Below are positions 28,078 to 36,465 of a stretch of 64,000 nt of DNA, piece after piece; the stretch's first letter is position 1; each line of letters begins with the position of its first letter. The DNA lies in contig JBBRTB010000005.1 of NCBI GenBank assembly GCA_038244815.1, positions 62,001 through 126,000 of the forward strand, in the 5' to 3' direction. This DNA is from DASVHS01 sp038244815 (GTDB lineage Bacteria > Acidobacteriota > Thermoanaerobaculia > Gp7-AA8). The notes under the pieces were generated by a model that saw nothing but the letters and a program-made list of their open reading frames with translations, had not been told where the DNA came from and did not search any database. The position numbers were made by a program, and so were the translations under genes.

Positions 28078-29412
28078 ATGATCTCGAAAGTCCTCATCGC
28101 CAATCGCGGCGAGATCGCTCTTCGCGTCATTCTGGCGTGCAAGGAGCTCGGTCTGAAGACTGTTGCCGTTCATTCCGAGGCGGATCGCGACTCGCTGCAC
28201 GTCCGTTATGCGGACGACGATGTCTGCATCGGACCGGCGCTCTCGCGCCAGAGCTACCTCAACATCTCCAGCATCATCGCCGCGGCGGAAATCACCGGCG
28301 CCGATGCCATCCATCCGGGTTATGGATTCCTCTCCGAGAACGCCGCGTTCGCGGAGATCGTGAACGAGTGCCAGTTGACGTTCATCGGTCCGACACCCCA
28401 CGCCATTCGCCTCATGGGCGATAAGGCCAAGGCTCGCGAGACGGCGAAAAACGCCGGCGTTCCCATCATTCCCGGGAGCGAAGGTCCGGTGCGAACGACC
28501 GAGGAGGCCCGGGCCGTGGCTCGCTCGATCGGCTATCCGGTCATCCTGAAAGCTGCCGCCGGCGGCGGTGGACGAGGCATGCGCATCTGCACGAGCGACG
28601 AGGACATCGACAACGCCTACGAGACCGCTCGCAGCGAAGCCGAGCGCGCCTTCGGCGATGCCGCGGTCTACCTCGAGAAGTACCTCGAGCGGCCCCGGCA
28701 TATCGAGATTCAGGTCTTCGCCGACACCCATGGCCGTACCGTCTCTCTCGGCGAACGGGAATGCTCGATTCAGCGGCGTCACCAGAAGCTGATCGAGGAA
28801 TCGCCGTCACCGGTCATCGACGAGGCCACACGCCAGCGGATGGGCGAGGCCGCCATCAGCCTCTGCCGGTCAGTCGGCTACGTCAACGCCGGCACCATCG
28901 AGTTTCTCTACCAGGACGGCCAGTTCTATTTCATGGAGATGAACACGCGCATCCAGGTCGAACACCCCGTCACCGAGCAGGTCACTGGCATCGACTTGGT
29001 CAAGGAGCAGATCCGTGTGGCGGCCGGGGAGAGGTTATCGGTTCCGGAAGGCCAGTTCCGCATGCGCGGTCATGCCATGGAGTTCCGCATCAATGCCGAG
29101 GATCCGGTGACGTTCGCGCCGAACCCGGGGAAGATCCGCGAGTTTCACCTTCCCGGCGGCCCGGGCGTCCGCGTCGACACCGCCGCCTACCGCGACTATG
29201 TCGTTCCGCCGCATTACGACTCGCTGATCGCAAAGCTGATCGTGACCGGAAAGGACCGCGCGGAGACGATCATGCGCGGACGCCGGGCCCTGGAGCAGTT
29301 CATTATCGAAGGTGTCAAGACGACAATTCCTCTGCATCGTGCCATCCTGATGGACGAGAGCTTCATGCGCGGAGACATTTCCACGAGGTTCATGGAGAGC
29401 TTTGAGCGATGA
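28078..29412 (+). CDS. accC: Biotin carboxylase subunit of acetyl-CoA carboxylase
   Basis: ATP-dependent carboxylation of AccB-biotin, 444 residues. Motifs: 'SKVLIANRGEIALRVI', 'AIHPGYGFLSENAAFAE', the ATP-grasp Gly-rich loop 'KAAAGGGGRGMRI', 'ERECSIQRRHQKLIEESPS' and 'FMEMNTRIQVEHPVTEQVTG', with the catalytic residues present. Full length for the family. accB-accC is the usual pair; here it lies in a cluster with TPR and roadblock genes upstream and shikimate kinase downstream. Confidence 0.97.
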   Translation: MISKVLIANRGEIALRVILACKELGLKTVAVHSEADRDSLHVRYADDDVCIGPALSRQSYLNISSIIAAAEITGADAIHPGYGFLSENAAFAEIVNECQLTFIGPTPHAIRLMGDKAKARETAKNAGVPIIPGSEGPVRTTEEARAVARSIGYPVILKAAAGGGGRGMRICTSDEDIDNAYETARSEAERAFGDAAVYLEKYLERPRHIEIQVFADTHGRTVSLGERECSIQRRHQKLIEESPSPVIDEATRQRMGEAAISLCRSVGYVNAGTIEFLYQDGQFYFMEMNTRIQVEHPVTEQVTGIDLVKEQIRVAAGERLSVPEGQFRMRGHAMEFRINAEDPVTFAPNPGKIREFHLPGGPGVRVDTAAYRDYVVPPHYDSLIAKLIVTGKDRAETIMRGRRALEQFIIEGVKTTIPLHRAILMDESFMRGDISTRFMESFER

Positions 29413-29433
29413 ACGCGCTCACGTGATGAGATC

Positions 29434-29973
29434 ATGAAAATCTACATCGTCGGCTTCATGTGCGCGGGGAAGACGACGATCGGCCGTGAGCTTGCCGCGC
29501 GCATCGGCGCGCCGTTCTTCGACCTGGACGATCTCATCGAGGCTTCGGAGAACGCCAGAGTCAAAGACATCTTCGCTCAGCAGGGCGAGGCCTACTTTCG
29601 AAAGCGCGAGCGCGAGATCCTTCGCTCGACGAAGCATCTCGAGCATGCCGTGATCGCCACCGGCGGAGGCACGTTCACCTTCGACGACAACATCCAGTTC
29701 ATCCAGTCGGAGGGGCTTTCGGTCTATCTGTCCGCACCGTACGCGCTGCTGCGCTCGCGCGTCGGGGCGAAAGCGGCCGACCGCCCTCTGTTTCGCGACG
29801 ACGTGGCCGCACACGCGCTCTATGCGAACCGCATCAGGTTCTACAAGATGTCCGACGTCACCATCGAGATCCGCGACGACGAGACGCCGGCCGAGATCGT
29901 CGAGCGGATCATGCTGGAGTTGCCGAAGAGCGTTCTGGAGTCAGCGAAAGCCTCTCCCTGGAGACGGGTGTGA
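29434..29973 (+). CDS. aroK: Shikimate kinase
   Basis: Phosphorylates shikimate at the 3-hydroxyl in aromatic amino-acid synthesis; 179 residues. It shows the Walker A 'GFMCAGKTTIGRELA', 'FFDLDDLIEASENARVKDIF', the RxxE-containing 'YFRKREREILRS', 'VIATGGGTFTFDDN', and the lid with 'KAADRPLF'. The P-loop Gly-Cys-Ala-Gly variant is acceptable. Its stop overlaps the GTG of the phosphoesterase. Confidence 0.88.
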   Translation: MKIYIVGFMCAGKTTIGRELAARIGAPFFDLDDLIEASENARVKDIFAQQGEAYFRKREREILRSTKHLEHAVIATGGGTFTFDDNIQFIQSEGLSVYLSAPYALLRSRVGAKAADRPLFRDDVAAHALYANRIRFYKMSDVTIEIRDDETPAEIVERIMLELPKSVLESAKASPWRRV

Positions 29974-30710
29974 GGGCGCTCGTGGTGAGCGACCTCCACT
30001 CAAACGCCGAGGCCATGCGGGCGGTCCGCAGTCGCATCCGCCGGAAGAAATTCGACACCATCGTCTGCCTCGGGGACTTTGTCGGTTACGGCGCGGAGCC
30101 CAACCAGGTACTCGATGCCATGCGTTTGATGCGCGGCAGCAAGCTCTATCTGCGCGGCAATCACGACCGTGTCGCCGCCGGCCTCGACGAGGCTCTCGGA
30201 TTCAACCCCGCGGCGAAGGAAGCCGCGCTGTGGACGCGCGACCATCTCAGCGGCCCCAACCGGCACTTCCTCGAGAAACTCGCGGTTGGTCCGCTGCGGC
30301 AGGACGACGTGATGCTCTGTCACGGCTCGCCGTTTCACGAAGACGAATACGTGTTCACCGAGCATCACGCCGCGCAGATCTTCGCCCAGTATGACGCTAC
30401 GTTCATCCTTTACGGCCACACCCATCTGCCCGTGGTGTTCTCCGCCGACGTCAGGCAGAACGTCCATGGGGTTCTCATACGCGGCGAGGCCACGATCCGG
30501 CTCGAGCCGGGGCACCGCTACCTCATCAACCCGGGCTCGGTGGGCCAGCCGCGCGACCGCAATCCGCAGTCGTCGTTCGCGATCTTCGACTCAGGCCGAA
30601 AGACCGTGCAATTCTTCCGCGTTCCGTACGATTACACCAAGACGCAGCGGTCCATTTTGAAGGCAGGCCTGCCGGCGATCCTCGCGGAGCGGCTGCAGTA
30701 CGGTACGTAG
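29970..30710 (+). CDS. YfcE-like metallophosphoesterase
   Basis: Cytosolic calcineurin-like phosphodiesterase of 246 residues. Metal motifs in order: 'LVVSDLHSNAEAM' (DxH), 'IVCLGDFVGYG' (GD), 'LRGNHDRVAAG' (GNHD), 'VMLCHGSPF' and 'ILYGHTHLPVVF' (GHTH). It matches the family that includes YfcE, the diadenosine-tetraphosphatase-like and ICC-like phosphodiesterases; the substrate is not predictable. The GTG start overlaps the aroK stop by four bases. Confidence 0.88.
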   Translation: MRALVVSDLHSNAEAMRAVRSRIRRKKFDTIVCLGDFVGYGAEPNQVLDAMRLMRGSKLYLRGNHDRVAAGLDEALGFNPAAKEAALWTRDHLSGPNRHFLEKLAVGPLRQDDVMLCHGSPFHEDEYVFTEHHAAQIFAQYDATFILYGHTHLPVVFSADVRQNVHGVLIRGEATIRLEPGHRYLINPGSVGQPRDRNPQSSFAIFDSGRKTVQFFRVPYDYTKTQRSILKAGLPAILAERLQYGT

Positions 30711-30887
30711 TTGGTCGCGACCCGCGACCCCATGGCACTGAACGTAGCCTGAAGGGGACGTACGTTCATCAGAAGTGGACAACCGCAATCACCACGCGGG
30801 TCTAACCCACTCATTTCACTCGCGGAATACTCATCCGTGCGTGGCACACCGCCCGCACCTTGAGAAACCGGCTTGGGAGAGATTGTG

Positions 30888-32963
30888 ATGAGAAAACTCG
30901 CTGTTTCGACGTTCATCCTCGCGGTGGCGGTGACGCTTCCGCTCCAGGCGCGCGGGAAGAACGAGTCGTATATCTCGTACGACGATGGTGGGACGGTCGT
31001 CCGTCAGGGCGACGACAACCAGCGCGAGATCGACGGGCGCGTGAACCTGCCTGTCTTTCCGGGAGACGAAGTGATCACGAACCGCCGCGGACGCGCCGAA
31101 GTGCGTCTCGCTGACGGTAATGTCGTCGGGATCGACCGGGCCACGTCAATTCTCTTCCGCTCGGTTCTCGACAGCTACGACACGGAGTCGGACGGCACGA
31201 TCGCCGAGCTCCGCTATGGCAAGGTAGCCGTTCTCCGCACCGGCGATGCCAGCCAGTCATTCCGTCTCGATACGCCCAGCGCAAGCTACTTTGCAGGCAA
31301 CGAGGCCATCTTCTCCGTGGAGATGGATACGCGCGGCCGGGACCATCTGACCGTGTTCGACGGGCCGGTGGAAGTGCGAACTCCCGCACGCACGTCGCGC
31401 GTCCGTTCGGGTGAGACGGCGGACGTCGACGACCGTGGGCTCTACAACCTTGCCAGCGACGGGCAGCCCTCCGCTGATGAGTTCGAGCGCTGGTTCCTGC
31501 AGCGCAGCGAGAAGTACAGCAACTCGAACAGCCGCTACCTCGATCGATCGCTGGCGTACTCGGATGAAGATCTTTCGTCGCACGGCACGTGGTCGCTCAT
31601 CGGAGGCTACGGCTGGGGATGGCGTCCTTCCGTCGGCGCTGGCTGGCGTCCGTACTACAACGGGCAATGGGTCACCGGTCCGTCGGGCTGCCTGACCTGG
31701 GCGTCCTACGAGCCGTGGGGATGGGTGCCGTATCACTACGGCCGATGGGCCTATGACCCGATCTACGGCTGGTTCTGGCTGCCCGGCTCGGCGTATTCGC
31801 CCGCCTGGGTGTACTGGATGTACAGCCCCGGCTACATCGGCTGGGCTCCGGCCGGCTGGTACGACTGCTACCGGCCGTATTACGACTGGGCCTATCGCCC
31901 CTATGCACGCGCGGGATTCGACTTCGGATTCGGGTTCTATGGACGCGTGCACGTCAATGAGATCGATTTGCGTCCGTGGACGTTCATCAACGCGAATGCG
32001 ATCGTGTCCGGCCGCGTCGACCGGGCCGCCATCGCCATCGACATCGTGCGCGCCCGTCTGACGCGCGCCCCCGCGGACCTGGCGACGATTTCCGGCTCAC
32101 CGGCCCGTTTCGGCCGCAACGATCTGCGCGATCCGGCCGGCGCGGTGAATGAGATCTATCGCCGCGGTCTCACCGGTGCGACCGGCCAGGTCATACCGGC
32201 GACCGATATGACACCGTTCTTCCGGCGTGATGCGGAGCTTCCTGGCGCCATCCGCGAGCGCATCATCCGCACGCGTCCGGTGGAAGGCACCGTGACGCGT
32301 GGCGGCCTGTCGCCGTCAGCGGGAGGAAGCATCGCGCCGATCGGCACCGGCAGCCTTGCCCCGATCGGAAGGGGAAGCGTCGCACCCATCGGCAGCGGCA
32401 GTCCCGCTCCGACGACTGGCGGCACGATTCACCGCGGTGACGGCGGCAGCGGCACGACGCCCCGGCCCGACAACGGCGGCCGTGTCAATCGCGGCACGCG
32501 GTCCTTCGTTCCACCACCGGTATGGCGCAACAGGCTTACGCCCGTGACGCCCGAGAACGGCAGTTCCACGACCGCGCCGGCTCCCGAAGGAGCTCCAGTG
32601 CCTCAGGAGCGTTGGCGCGGCCGGATCGTTCCGCGCGAGCAGGGAGGGAGCACCGGTTCCCCGCCGGAGCCGGCGGCTGCCACTCCGGGCGGACGCTCGC
32701 GCTCGGTCGATCGGGGCAGCAGCAGTGACGTTCCGCGCCGCGTAATCGACGGGATCGGCGGAACGCGGATCTACCGGGGGGCGGGAGAGCGTCCGGCTCC
32801 GCCCCCGCGGGCTCCCGAGGCTCGTCCCCCGGCACGCGAGTCTGCACCCCCGCCGGAGCATCACGCTGCGCCACCGCCGGAGCATCACTCTGCGCCCCCG
32901 CCGGAGCATCACGACAGCGGCAGCCGCTCCGGTGGCGGCCGTGTGCACCGCGACAAGAACTGA
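30888..32963 (+). CDS. Secreted FecR-domain / DUF6600 protein with Pro-rich tail
   Basis: Exported protein of 691 residues. The ATG at 30888 follows GGGAGAG and opens a signal peptide (MRKLAVSTFILAVAVTLPLQA). A FecR-like beta domain (about 45-170) includes 'EVITNRRGRAEVRLADGNVV' and 'SASYFAGNEAIFSVEMD'. Then comes a Trp/Tyr/Gly-rich block (about 225-350; 'WGWVPYHYGRWAYDPIYGWF'), the DUF6600 signature. The C-terminal third is disordered, with octapeptide repeats of the SIAPIGTG type (from 32329) and PPPEHH(A/S) repeats (from 32851), ending in basic residues. Probably a cell-surface or periplasmic protein; its FecR domain here is not linked to a sigma factor. A strong terminator follows. Confidence 0.87.
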   Translation: MRKLAVSTFILAVAVTLPLQARGKNESYISYDDGGTVVRQGDDNQREIDGRVNLPVFPGDEVITNRRGRAEVRLADGNVVGIDRATSILFRSVLDSYDTESDGTIAELRYGKVAVLRTGDASQSFRLDTPSASYFAGNEAIFSVEMDTRGRDHLTVFDGPVEVRTPARTSRVRSGETADVDDRGLYNLASDGQPSADEFERWFLQRSEKYSNSNSRYLDRSLAYSDEDLSSHGTWSLIGGYGWGWRPSVGAGWRPYYNGQWVTGPSGCLTWASYEPWGWVPYHYGRWAYDPIYGWFWLPGSAYSPAWVYWMYSPGYIGWAPAGWYDCYRPYYDWAYRPYARAGFDFGFGFYGRVHVNEIDLRPWTFINANAIVSGRVDRAAIAIDIVRARLTRAPADLATISGSPARFGRNDLRDPAGAVNEIYRRGLTGATGQVIPATDMTPFFRRDAELPGAIRERIIRTRPVEGTVTRGGLSPSAGGSIAPIGTGSLAPIGRGSVAPIGSGSPAPTTGGTIHRGDGGSGTTPRPDNGGRVNRGTRSFVPPPVWRNRLTPVTPENGSSTTAPAPEGAPVPQERWRGRIVPREQGGSTGSPPEPAAATPGGRSRSVDRGSSSDVPRRVIDGIGGTRIYRGAGERPAPPPRAPEARPPARESAPPPEHHAAPPPEHHSAPPPEHHDSGSRSGGGRVHRDKN
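32329..32424 (+). repeat. 24-bp coding tandem repeat (S-x-APIG-x-G)
   Basis: Four copies of an 8-codon unit encode SIAPIGTG, SLAPIGRG, SVAPIGSG and a diverged SPAPTTGG. Confidence 0.75.
32851..32917 (+). repeat. 24-bp coding tandem repeat (PPPEHH)
   Basis: Units starting CGCCGGAGCATCAC recur at 32851, 32875 and 32899 and encode PPPEHHAA, PPPEHHSA and PPPEHHDS near the C-terminus. Confidence 0.85.
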
Positions 32964-32964
32964 C

Positions 32965-32990
32965 AAAAGGGCCTCTCCGGAGGCCCTTTT
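32965..32990 (+). terminator. Intrinsic terminator of the FecR/DUF6600 gene
   Basis: AAAAGGGCCTC pairs with GAGGCCCTTTT around a 4-base loop. The stem itself ends in four T, giving a U-tract; it starts one base after the stop. Confidence 0.88.
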
Positions 32991-33041
32991 CACTCTCGAT
33001 TCTGCATTCTGGATTCGTAAGTCATCATTCATAATCACCGG

Positions 33042-33284
33042 ATGTCGGTCCCGCTCTTCTTTGCGCTCTACTACCTGGAGGCGGGACTTTTTCTCACGGT
33101 GATCCCCTGGACCCGCATCTGGACGCTGAACCCGCTCCTGCATTGGCACGTGGCAGTGGGCTTGTGGGCCGATAATCCCTTCGTGCGTGGATTCGTATCG
33201 GGGATCGGCGTGATGCACATTCTCATCGCCGTGAGAGATATCGTGGTCATCAGCCGCGGCCGCCGTGGGGGCGCCACCGGATGA
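33042..33284 (+). CDS. Small hypothetical membrane protein
   Basis: An 80-residue protein with two hydrophobic segments ('VPLFFALYYLEAGLFLTVIP' and 'IGVMHILIAVRDIVVI') and a Trp/His-rich middle ('RIWTLNPLLHWHVAVGLWAD'). I know no family name. The stop overlaps the ATG of the mechanosensitive channel gene (ATGA), which supports it as real and suggests it acts with the channel. Confidence 0.7.
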   Translation: MSVPLFFALYYLEAGLFLTVIPWTRIWTLNPLLHWHVAVGLWADNPFVRGFVSGIGVMHILIAVRDIVVISRGRRGGATG

Positions 33285-34681
33285 AGCGCACCCGCTCGCG
33301 CTATTTCTATCCGCTCTTCGTCAGCGCGGTGCTTTTCGCGCTGTATTACACCGCCCTGAAGTCGTTCGATCCGGACCTCGAGCAGGTTTTCGGACAGAAC
33401 TTCCACGGCCTGCTGTTCGCCGCGTTCATCCCGCTGGTTTTGCTGGCCGGCCGGCTGATCGATGCCGTTGTCTTCGATCTGTTTCTCTCGCAGCAGCGTC
33501 GCAAGGCCGCCCCGCGCCTGCTGCGCGACGTTGTGGCGCTCATCATCTACTTCATTCTTTTCTCGATCGCGGCAGTCAGGATTTTCGGCTCTTCGTTCAC
33601 CAGCCTCTTCACCGCCGGCACCGTCGTCGCCGCCATCCTCGGTCTGGCCCTGCAGGAGACCCTGGGGAACCTCTTTTCAGGCATCGCCCTGCACATGGAG
33701 GACAGTTTCGCTGTCGGTGACGTGGTGAAGTCGGGCGACGCCATCGGAGTGGTGCAGGGCGTGACCTGGCGGGCCACCCGGCTGCGCGCGTTCAACAACA
33801 ACGTGATCATCCTGCCCAACTCGATCATCGCACGCGACCGCCTGGAGGTGTTTCCGCGCGATCATCTCAACGCCCGCGTGCTGCAGATCGGCGTCGACTA
33901 CAACGTTCCTCCGGCCACCGTGATCAACGTCCTTACACAGGCCGCCGCTCATGTCGACGGAGTGACGCGCGAAATGCCCTGCCTGGCCCGTGTGGGAGCC
34001 TTCGGCGATTCCGCCGTTGTGTATGAGGTCAAGTACTTCACCCGCGACTACTCCGCGCGTGATCGCATCGACGCCGACGTGCGCAAGGCCGTCTGGTACG
34101 CCCTGCGCCGCAACAACATCTCCATCCCCTTTCCCATCCGCTCGATTCAGCAATACGAGGCGCCCCGCCATGACCAGCACGACGTCGGGACCGAGGACGT
34201 CCGCCGGCGCCTGCAGCGCGTCGACTTCCTGGAGCCTCTGCCGGAGCCGGCGCAGGAAGCGCTCGTGGAAGCGGCGCGCGTCTGCTTTTATTCGCGCGGC
34301 GAGACGATCATCCGGATCGGCAGCGCCGGTGAATCGATGTTCATCGTCCACGATGGCACCGTGTCCGTGCGCATCCCCGACGACACCGCGGCGGGACGCC
34401 ACGAAGTCGCCCAGCTCGGTCCGGGAAGCGTGTTCGGCGAGATGGCTCTGCTCACCGGCGAAGCACGCACCGCCAACGTCATCGCCCTCACCGACGTTAC
34501 CGCCATCGAGATCACGAAGTCGGCGTTGCAGCCGATCCTGCAGAGCCATCCCGAGATCATGCGGGTGATCTCATCGAAGGTCACCGAACGGCGGCTGCGG
34601 TTGAGCGAGCTCAAGGCCGCCGACGTGGAAGAGGAAGAGATGACGCTGGTGACCCGGATCCGTTCCTACTTTGGTCTGTGA
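33281..34681 (+). CDS. MscS-family channel fused to a cyclic-nucleotide-binding domain
   Basis: Inner-membrane ion channel of 466 residues. Three or four membrane helices lie in about residues 5-125. The MscS pore helix and beta domain follow ('VVAAILGLALQETLGNLFSG', 'EDSFAVGDVVKSGDAIGVVQ', 'VIILPNSIIARDRLEVFPRD'). From about 320 there is a Crp-type cNMP-binding domain ('LTGEARTANV' with the conserved Arg, preceded by 'GPGSVFGEMAL'). Fusions like this are known as ligand-gated MscS homologues. Cognate nucleotide is unknown. The stop overlaps the start of the next gene. Confidence 0.92.
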   Translation: MKRTRSRYFYPLFVSAVLFALYYTALKSFDPDLEQVFGQNFHGLLFAAFIPLVLLAGRLIDAVVFDLFLSQQRRKAAPRLLRDVVALIIYFILFSIAAVRIFGSSFTSLFTAGTVVAAILGLALQETLGNLFSGIALHMEDSFAVGDVVKSGDAIGVVQGVTWRATRLRAFNNNVIILPNSIIARDRLEVFPRDHLNARVLQIGVDYNVPPATVINVLTQAAAHVDGVTREMPCLARVGAFGDSAVVYEVKYFTRDYSARDRIDADVRKAVWYALRRNNISIPFPIRSIQQYEAPRHDQHDVGTEDVRRRLQRVDFLEPLPEPAQEALVEAARVCFYSRGETIIRIGSAGESMFIVHDGTVSVRIPDDTAAGRHEVAQLGPGSVFGEMALLTGEARTANVIALTDVTAIEITKSALQPILQSHPEIMRVISSKVTERRLRLSELKAADVEEEEMTLVTRIRSYFGL

Positions 34682-36069
34682 TGAAGCGACTGCTGATCGT
34701 CGAAGACAAGGAATCGCTCGGTCTGATGCTGCGCGAGACGGTGGAAGCCGAAGGCTTCGAGGCCGAGATCGCCTCGACCGGAGCGCTGGCCACGCGCTGG
34801 CTGGCCGAGGGACGGCGCTATGTGGCGGTGCTGACCGACCTGCGCCTGCCCGGCGCCGACGGCATCGCGGTGCTCAAGCAGGCCAGAGAAGCCGACGCCG
34901 ATTGTCCGGTCATCGTCATGACGGCGTTCGCCACGATCGAGAATGCCGTGGAGGCCATGAAGCTCGGCGCGCACGACTTCATCCAGAAGCCCATCGACGT
35001 CGATTACCTGCTCCTGCTGCTGCGCCGCTGCCGTGACGAGCGCGCCATGCGCTCCGAGAACCTGTTGCTCAGGGACGAGTTCCAGAAGCGATACCGGCTG
35101 CCGGCGATCGTCGGGGAGTCGCCGCGCATCGTGGAGGTGTCGCAGGCAGTCCAGAAAGTGGCCGGCACCGACTCGACGGTGCTGCTGCAGGGAGAATCGG
35201 GAACGGGGAAAGAGCTGTTTGCGCGCGCCATCCATCAACTGTCGGCCCGGGCGGAGCGGCCGTTCGTGGCCATCAACTGCGCCGCCATTCCCGACACGCT
35301 GATCGAGAACGAGCTGTTCGGCCACGAGAAGGGCTCGTTCACGGGTGCCACCGGACGCCAGCTCGGAAAATTCGAGCTCGCCGATACCGGAACGATCTTT
35401 CTCGACGAGATCGCCGAGCTCGGACAGCCCGTGCAGTCCAAGCTCCTGCGCGTCATTCAGGAACGGCGTTTCGAGCGCATCGGCGGCGGACCGACCCTGG
35501 AAGTCGACGTGCGCATCATCTGCGCCACGAATCGCAATCTGGCGGACGACGTGAAGCAGGGGAGGTTCCGCGAGGATCTGTTCTTCCGCGTGAACGTCTT
35601 CCCGATCATCGTCCCGCCTCTGCGGGCACGGCGGGAGGACATCGACGCGCTCACCGACTTCTTCGTCGTGCGCTTCGCCCGCGAGCTTAACAAACCGCAG
35701 TTGCGGGTCGACGACGACGCCCGTGCCCTGATGCGTGCGTACGACTGGCCGGGCAACATCCGCGAACTGCAGAACTGCATCGAACGCGCGGCCATCCTCT
35801 GTGACCGCAGCACCATCAAGCCGGCGGATCTGCACATCCCGGCTGCGGCGGTTCCCACCTCACTCGGTGAGGCCATCGATCTGTCGGGAACGCTGGGCGA
35901 CGCGGTCGGACGCGCCACGGCCGCGGTCGAGCGCATCAAGATCTCCGAAGCCCTGAAGCGCTTCCCCTCTCGCACCGAAGCATCCGAGCGCCTCGGCATT
36001 TCGGCGCGCACGCTGCAATCGAAGATCAAGGAGCTCGGAATCGATGACCGACAGGATCCCGACGTCTAA
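34681..36069 (+). CDS. Sigma-54-dependent response regulator (NtrC family)
   Basis: A 462-residue transcription activator. The receiver (1-120) has 'LLIVEDKESLG', phosphoacceptor Asp in 'AVLTDLRLPGADG' and 'DFIQKPID'. The AAA+ domain has Walker A 'GESGTGKELFAR', the sigma-54 contact loop 'KGSFTGAT', Walker B 'GTIFLDEIAEL' and an Arg finger region 'FREDLFFRVNVFPI'. The C-terminal HTH is Fis-like ('RTEASERLGISARTLQSKIK'). The loop reads GSFTGA where the consensus is GAFTGA. No histidine kinase is adjacent; its partner may be elsewhere. The ATG overlaps the channel's stop (TGATG). Confidence 0.93.
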   Translation: MKRLLIVEDKESLGLMLRETVEAEGFEAEIASTGALATRWLAEGRRYVAVLTDLRLPGADGIAVLKQAREADADCPVIVMTAFATIENAVEAMKLGAHDFIQKPIDVDYLLLLLRRCRDERAMRSENLLLRDEFQKRYRLPAIVGESPRIVEVSQAVQKVAGTDSTVLLQGESGTGKELFARAIHQLSARAERPFVAINCAAIPDTLIENELFGHEKGSFTGATGRQLGKFELADTGTIFLDEIAELGQPVQSKLLRVIQERRFERIGGGPTLEVDVRIICATNRNLADDVKQGRFREDLFFRVNVFPIIVPPLRARREDIDALTDFFVVRFARELNKPQLRVDDDARALMRAYDWPGNIRELQNCIERAAILCDRSTIKPADLHIPAAAVPTSLGEAIDLSGTLGDAVGRATAAVERIKISEALKRFPSRTEASERLGISARTLQSKIKELGIDDRQDPDV

Positions 36070-36277
36070 AGACGTCGTGGCGTGGCTCAACGCACGCTTC
36101 GAAGCGCGCAATCTGCCGTACCGCCTCGAGCACATCGCCGTCCTGCCCTATGTCAATCCCATGTGGCTCGCCAACTGGGACGTGCCGCAGCTCGCAGACG
36201 CCCCCGAGCGCGACGTCATCGACGAGGAGATCCGCGATGCCAGATGGAAGTTTCCGCAGGTGATGGAGGAGTATTGA
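36044..36277 (+). CDS. Small hypothetical protein
   Basis: A 77-residue hydrophilic protein (MTDRIPTSKDVVAWLNARFE, 'HIAVLPYVNPMWLANWDVPQ', ending 'WKFPQVMEEY'). It overlaps the end of the regulator gene by 26 bases in another frame. The composition is protein-like and its stop falls just before a repeat array. No family recognised. Confidence 0.55.
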   Translation: MTDRIPTSKDVVAWLNARFEARNLPYRLEHIAVLPYVNPMWLANWDVPQLADAPERDVIDEEIRDARWKFPQVMEEY

Positions 36278-36280
36278 ATC

Positions 36281-36352
36281 GGGTCGCTGGGTCGCTGGGT
36301 CGCTGGGTCGCTGGGTCGCTGGGTCGCCGGGTTGCCGGGTTGCCGGGTTGCC
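36281..36352. repeat. Nine 8-bp tandem units GGGTCGCT / GGGTTGCC
   Basis: Five exact GGGTCGCT units, one GGGTCGCC and three GGGTTGCC run without spacers from 36281 to 36352, immediately after a stop codon. Confidence 0.9.
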
Positions 36353-36363
36353 GGCTCCTAGCC

Positions 36364-36462
36364 GAGCACCGAGCACCGAGCACCGTCCGTTCCACCGCCC
36401 AGATTCCTCGCGCTCTTCGGCGTTCGGAATGACGCGGCCGGGCGGCCGAGCACCGAGCACCG
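36364..36462. repeat. GAGCACC heptamer repeats
   Basis: Three GAGCACC units at 36364-36384 and two more at 36448-36461 flank a 60-base unique stretch, between the small ORF and the convergent amidohydrolase gene. Same unit as at 8131 and in the tail of the 15071 palindrome. Confidence 0.8.
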
Positions 36463-36465
36463 CGC

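Noticed and set aside
36281..36462. Possible CRISPR array
   Set aside because: The units are 7-8 bp and contiguous, without spacers of regular length and without cas genes.
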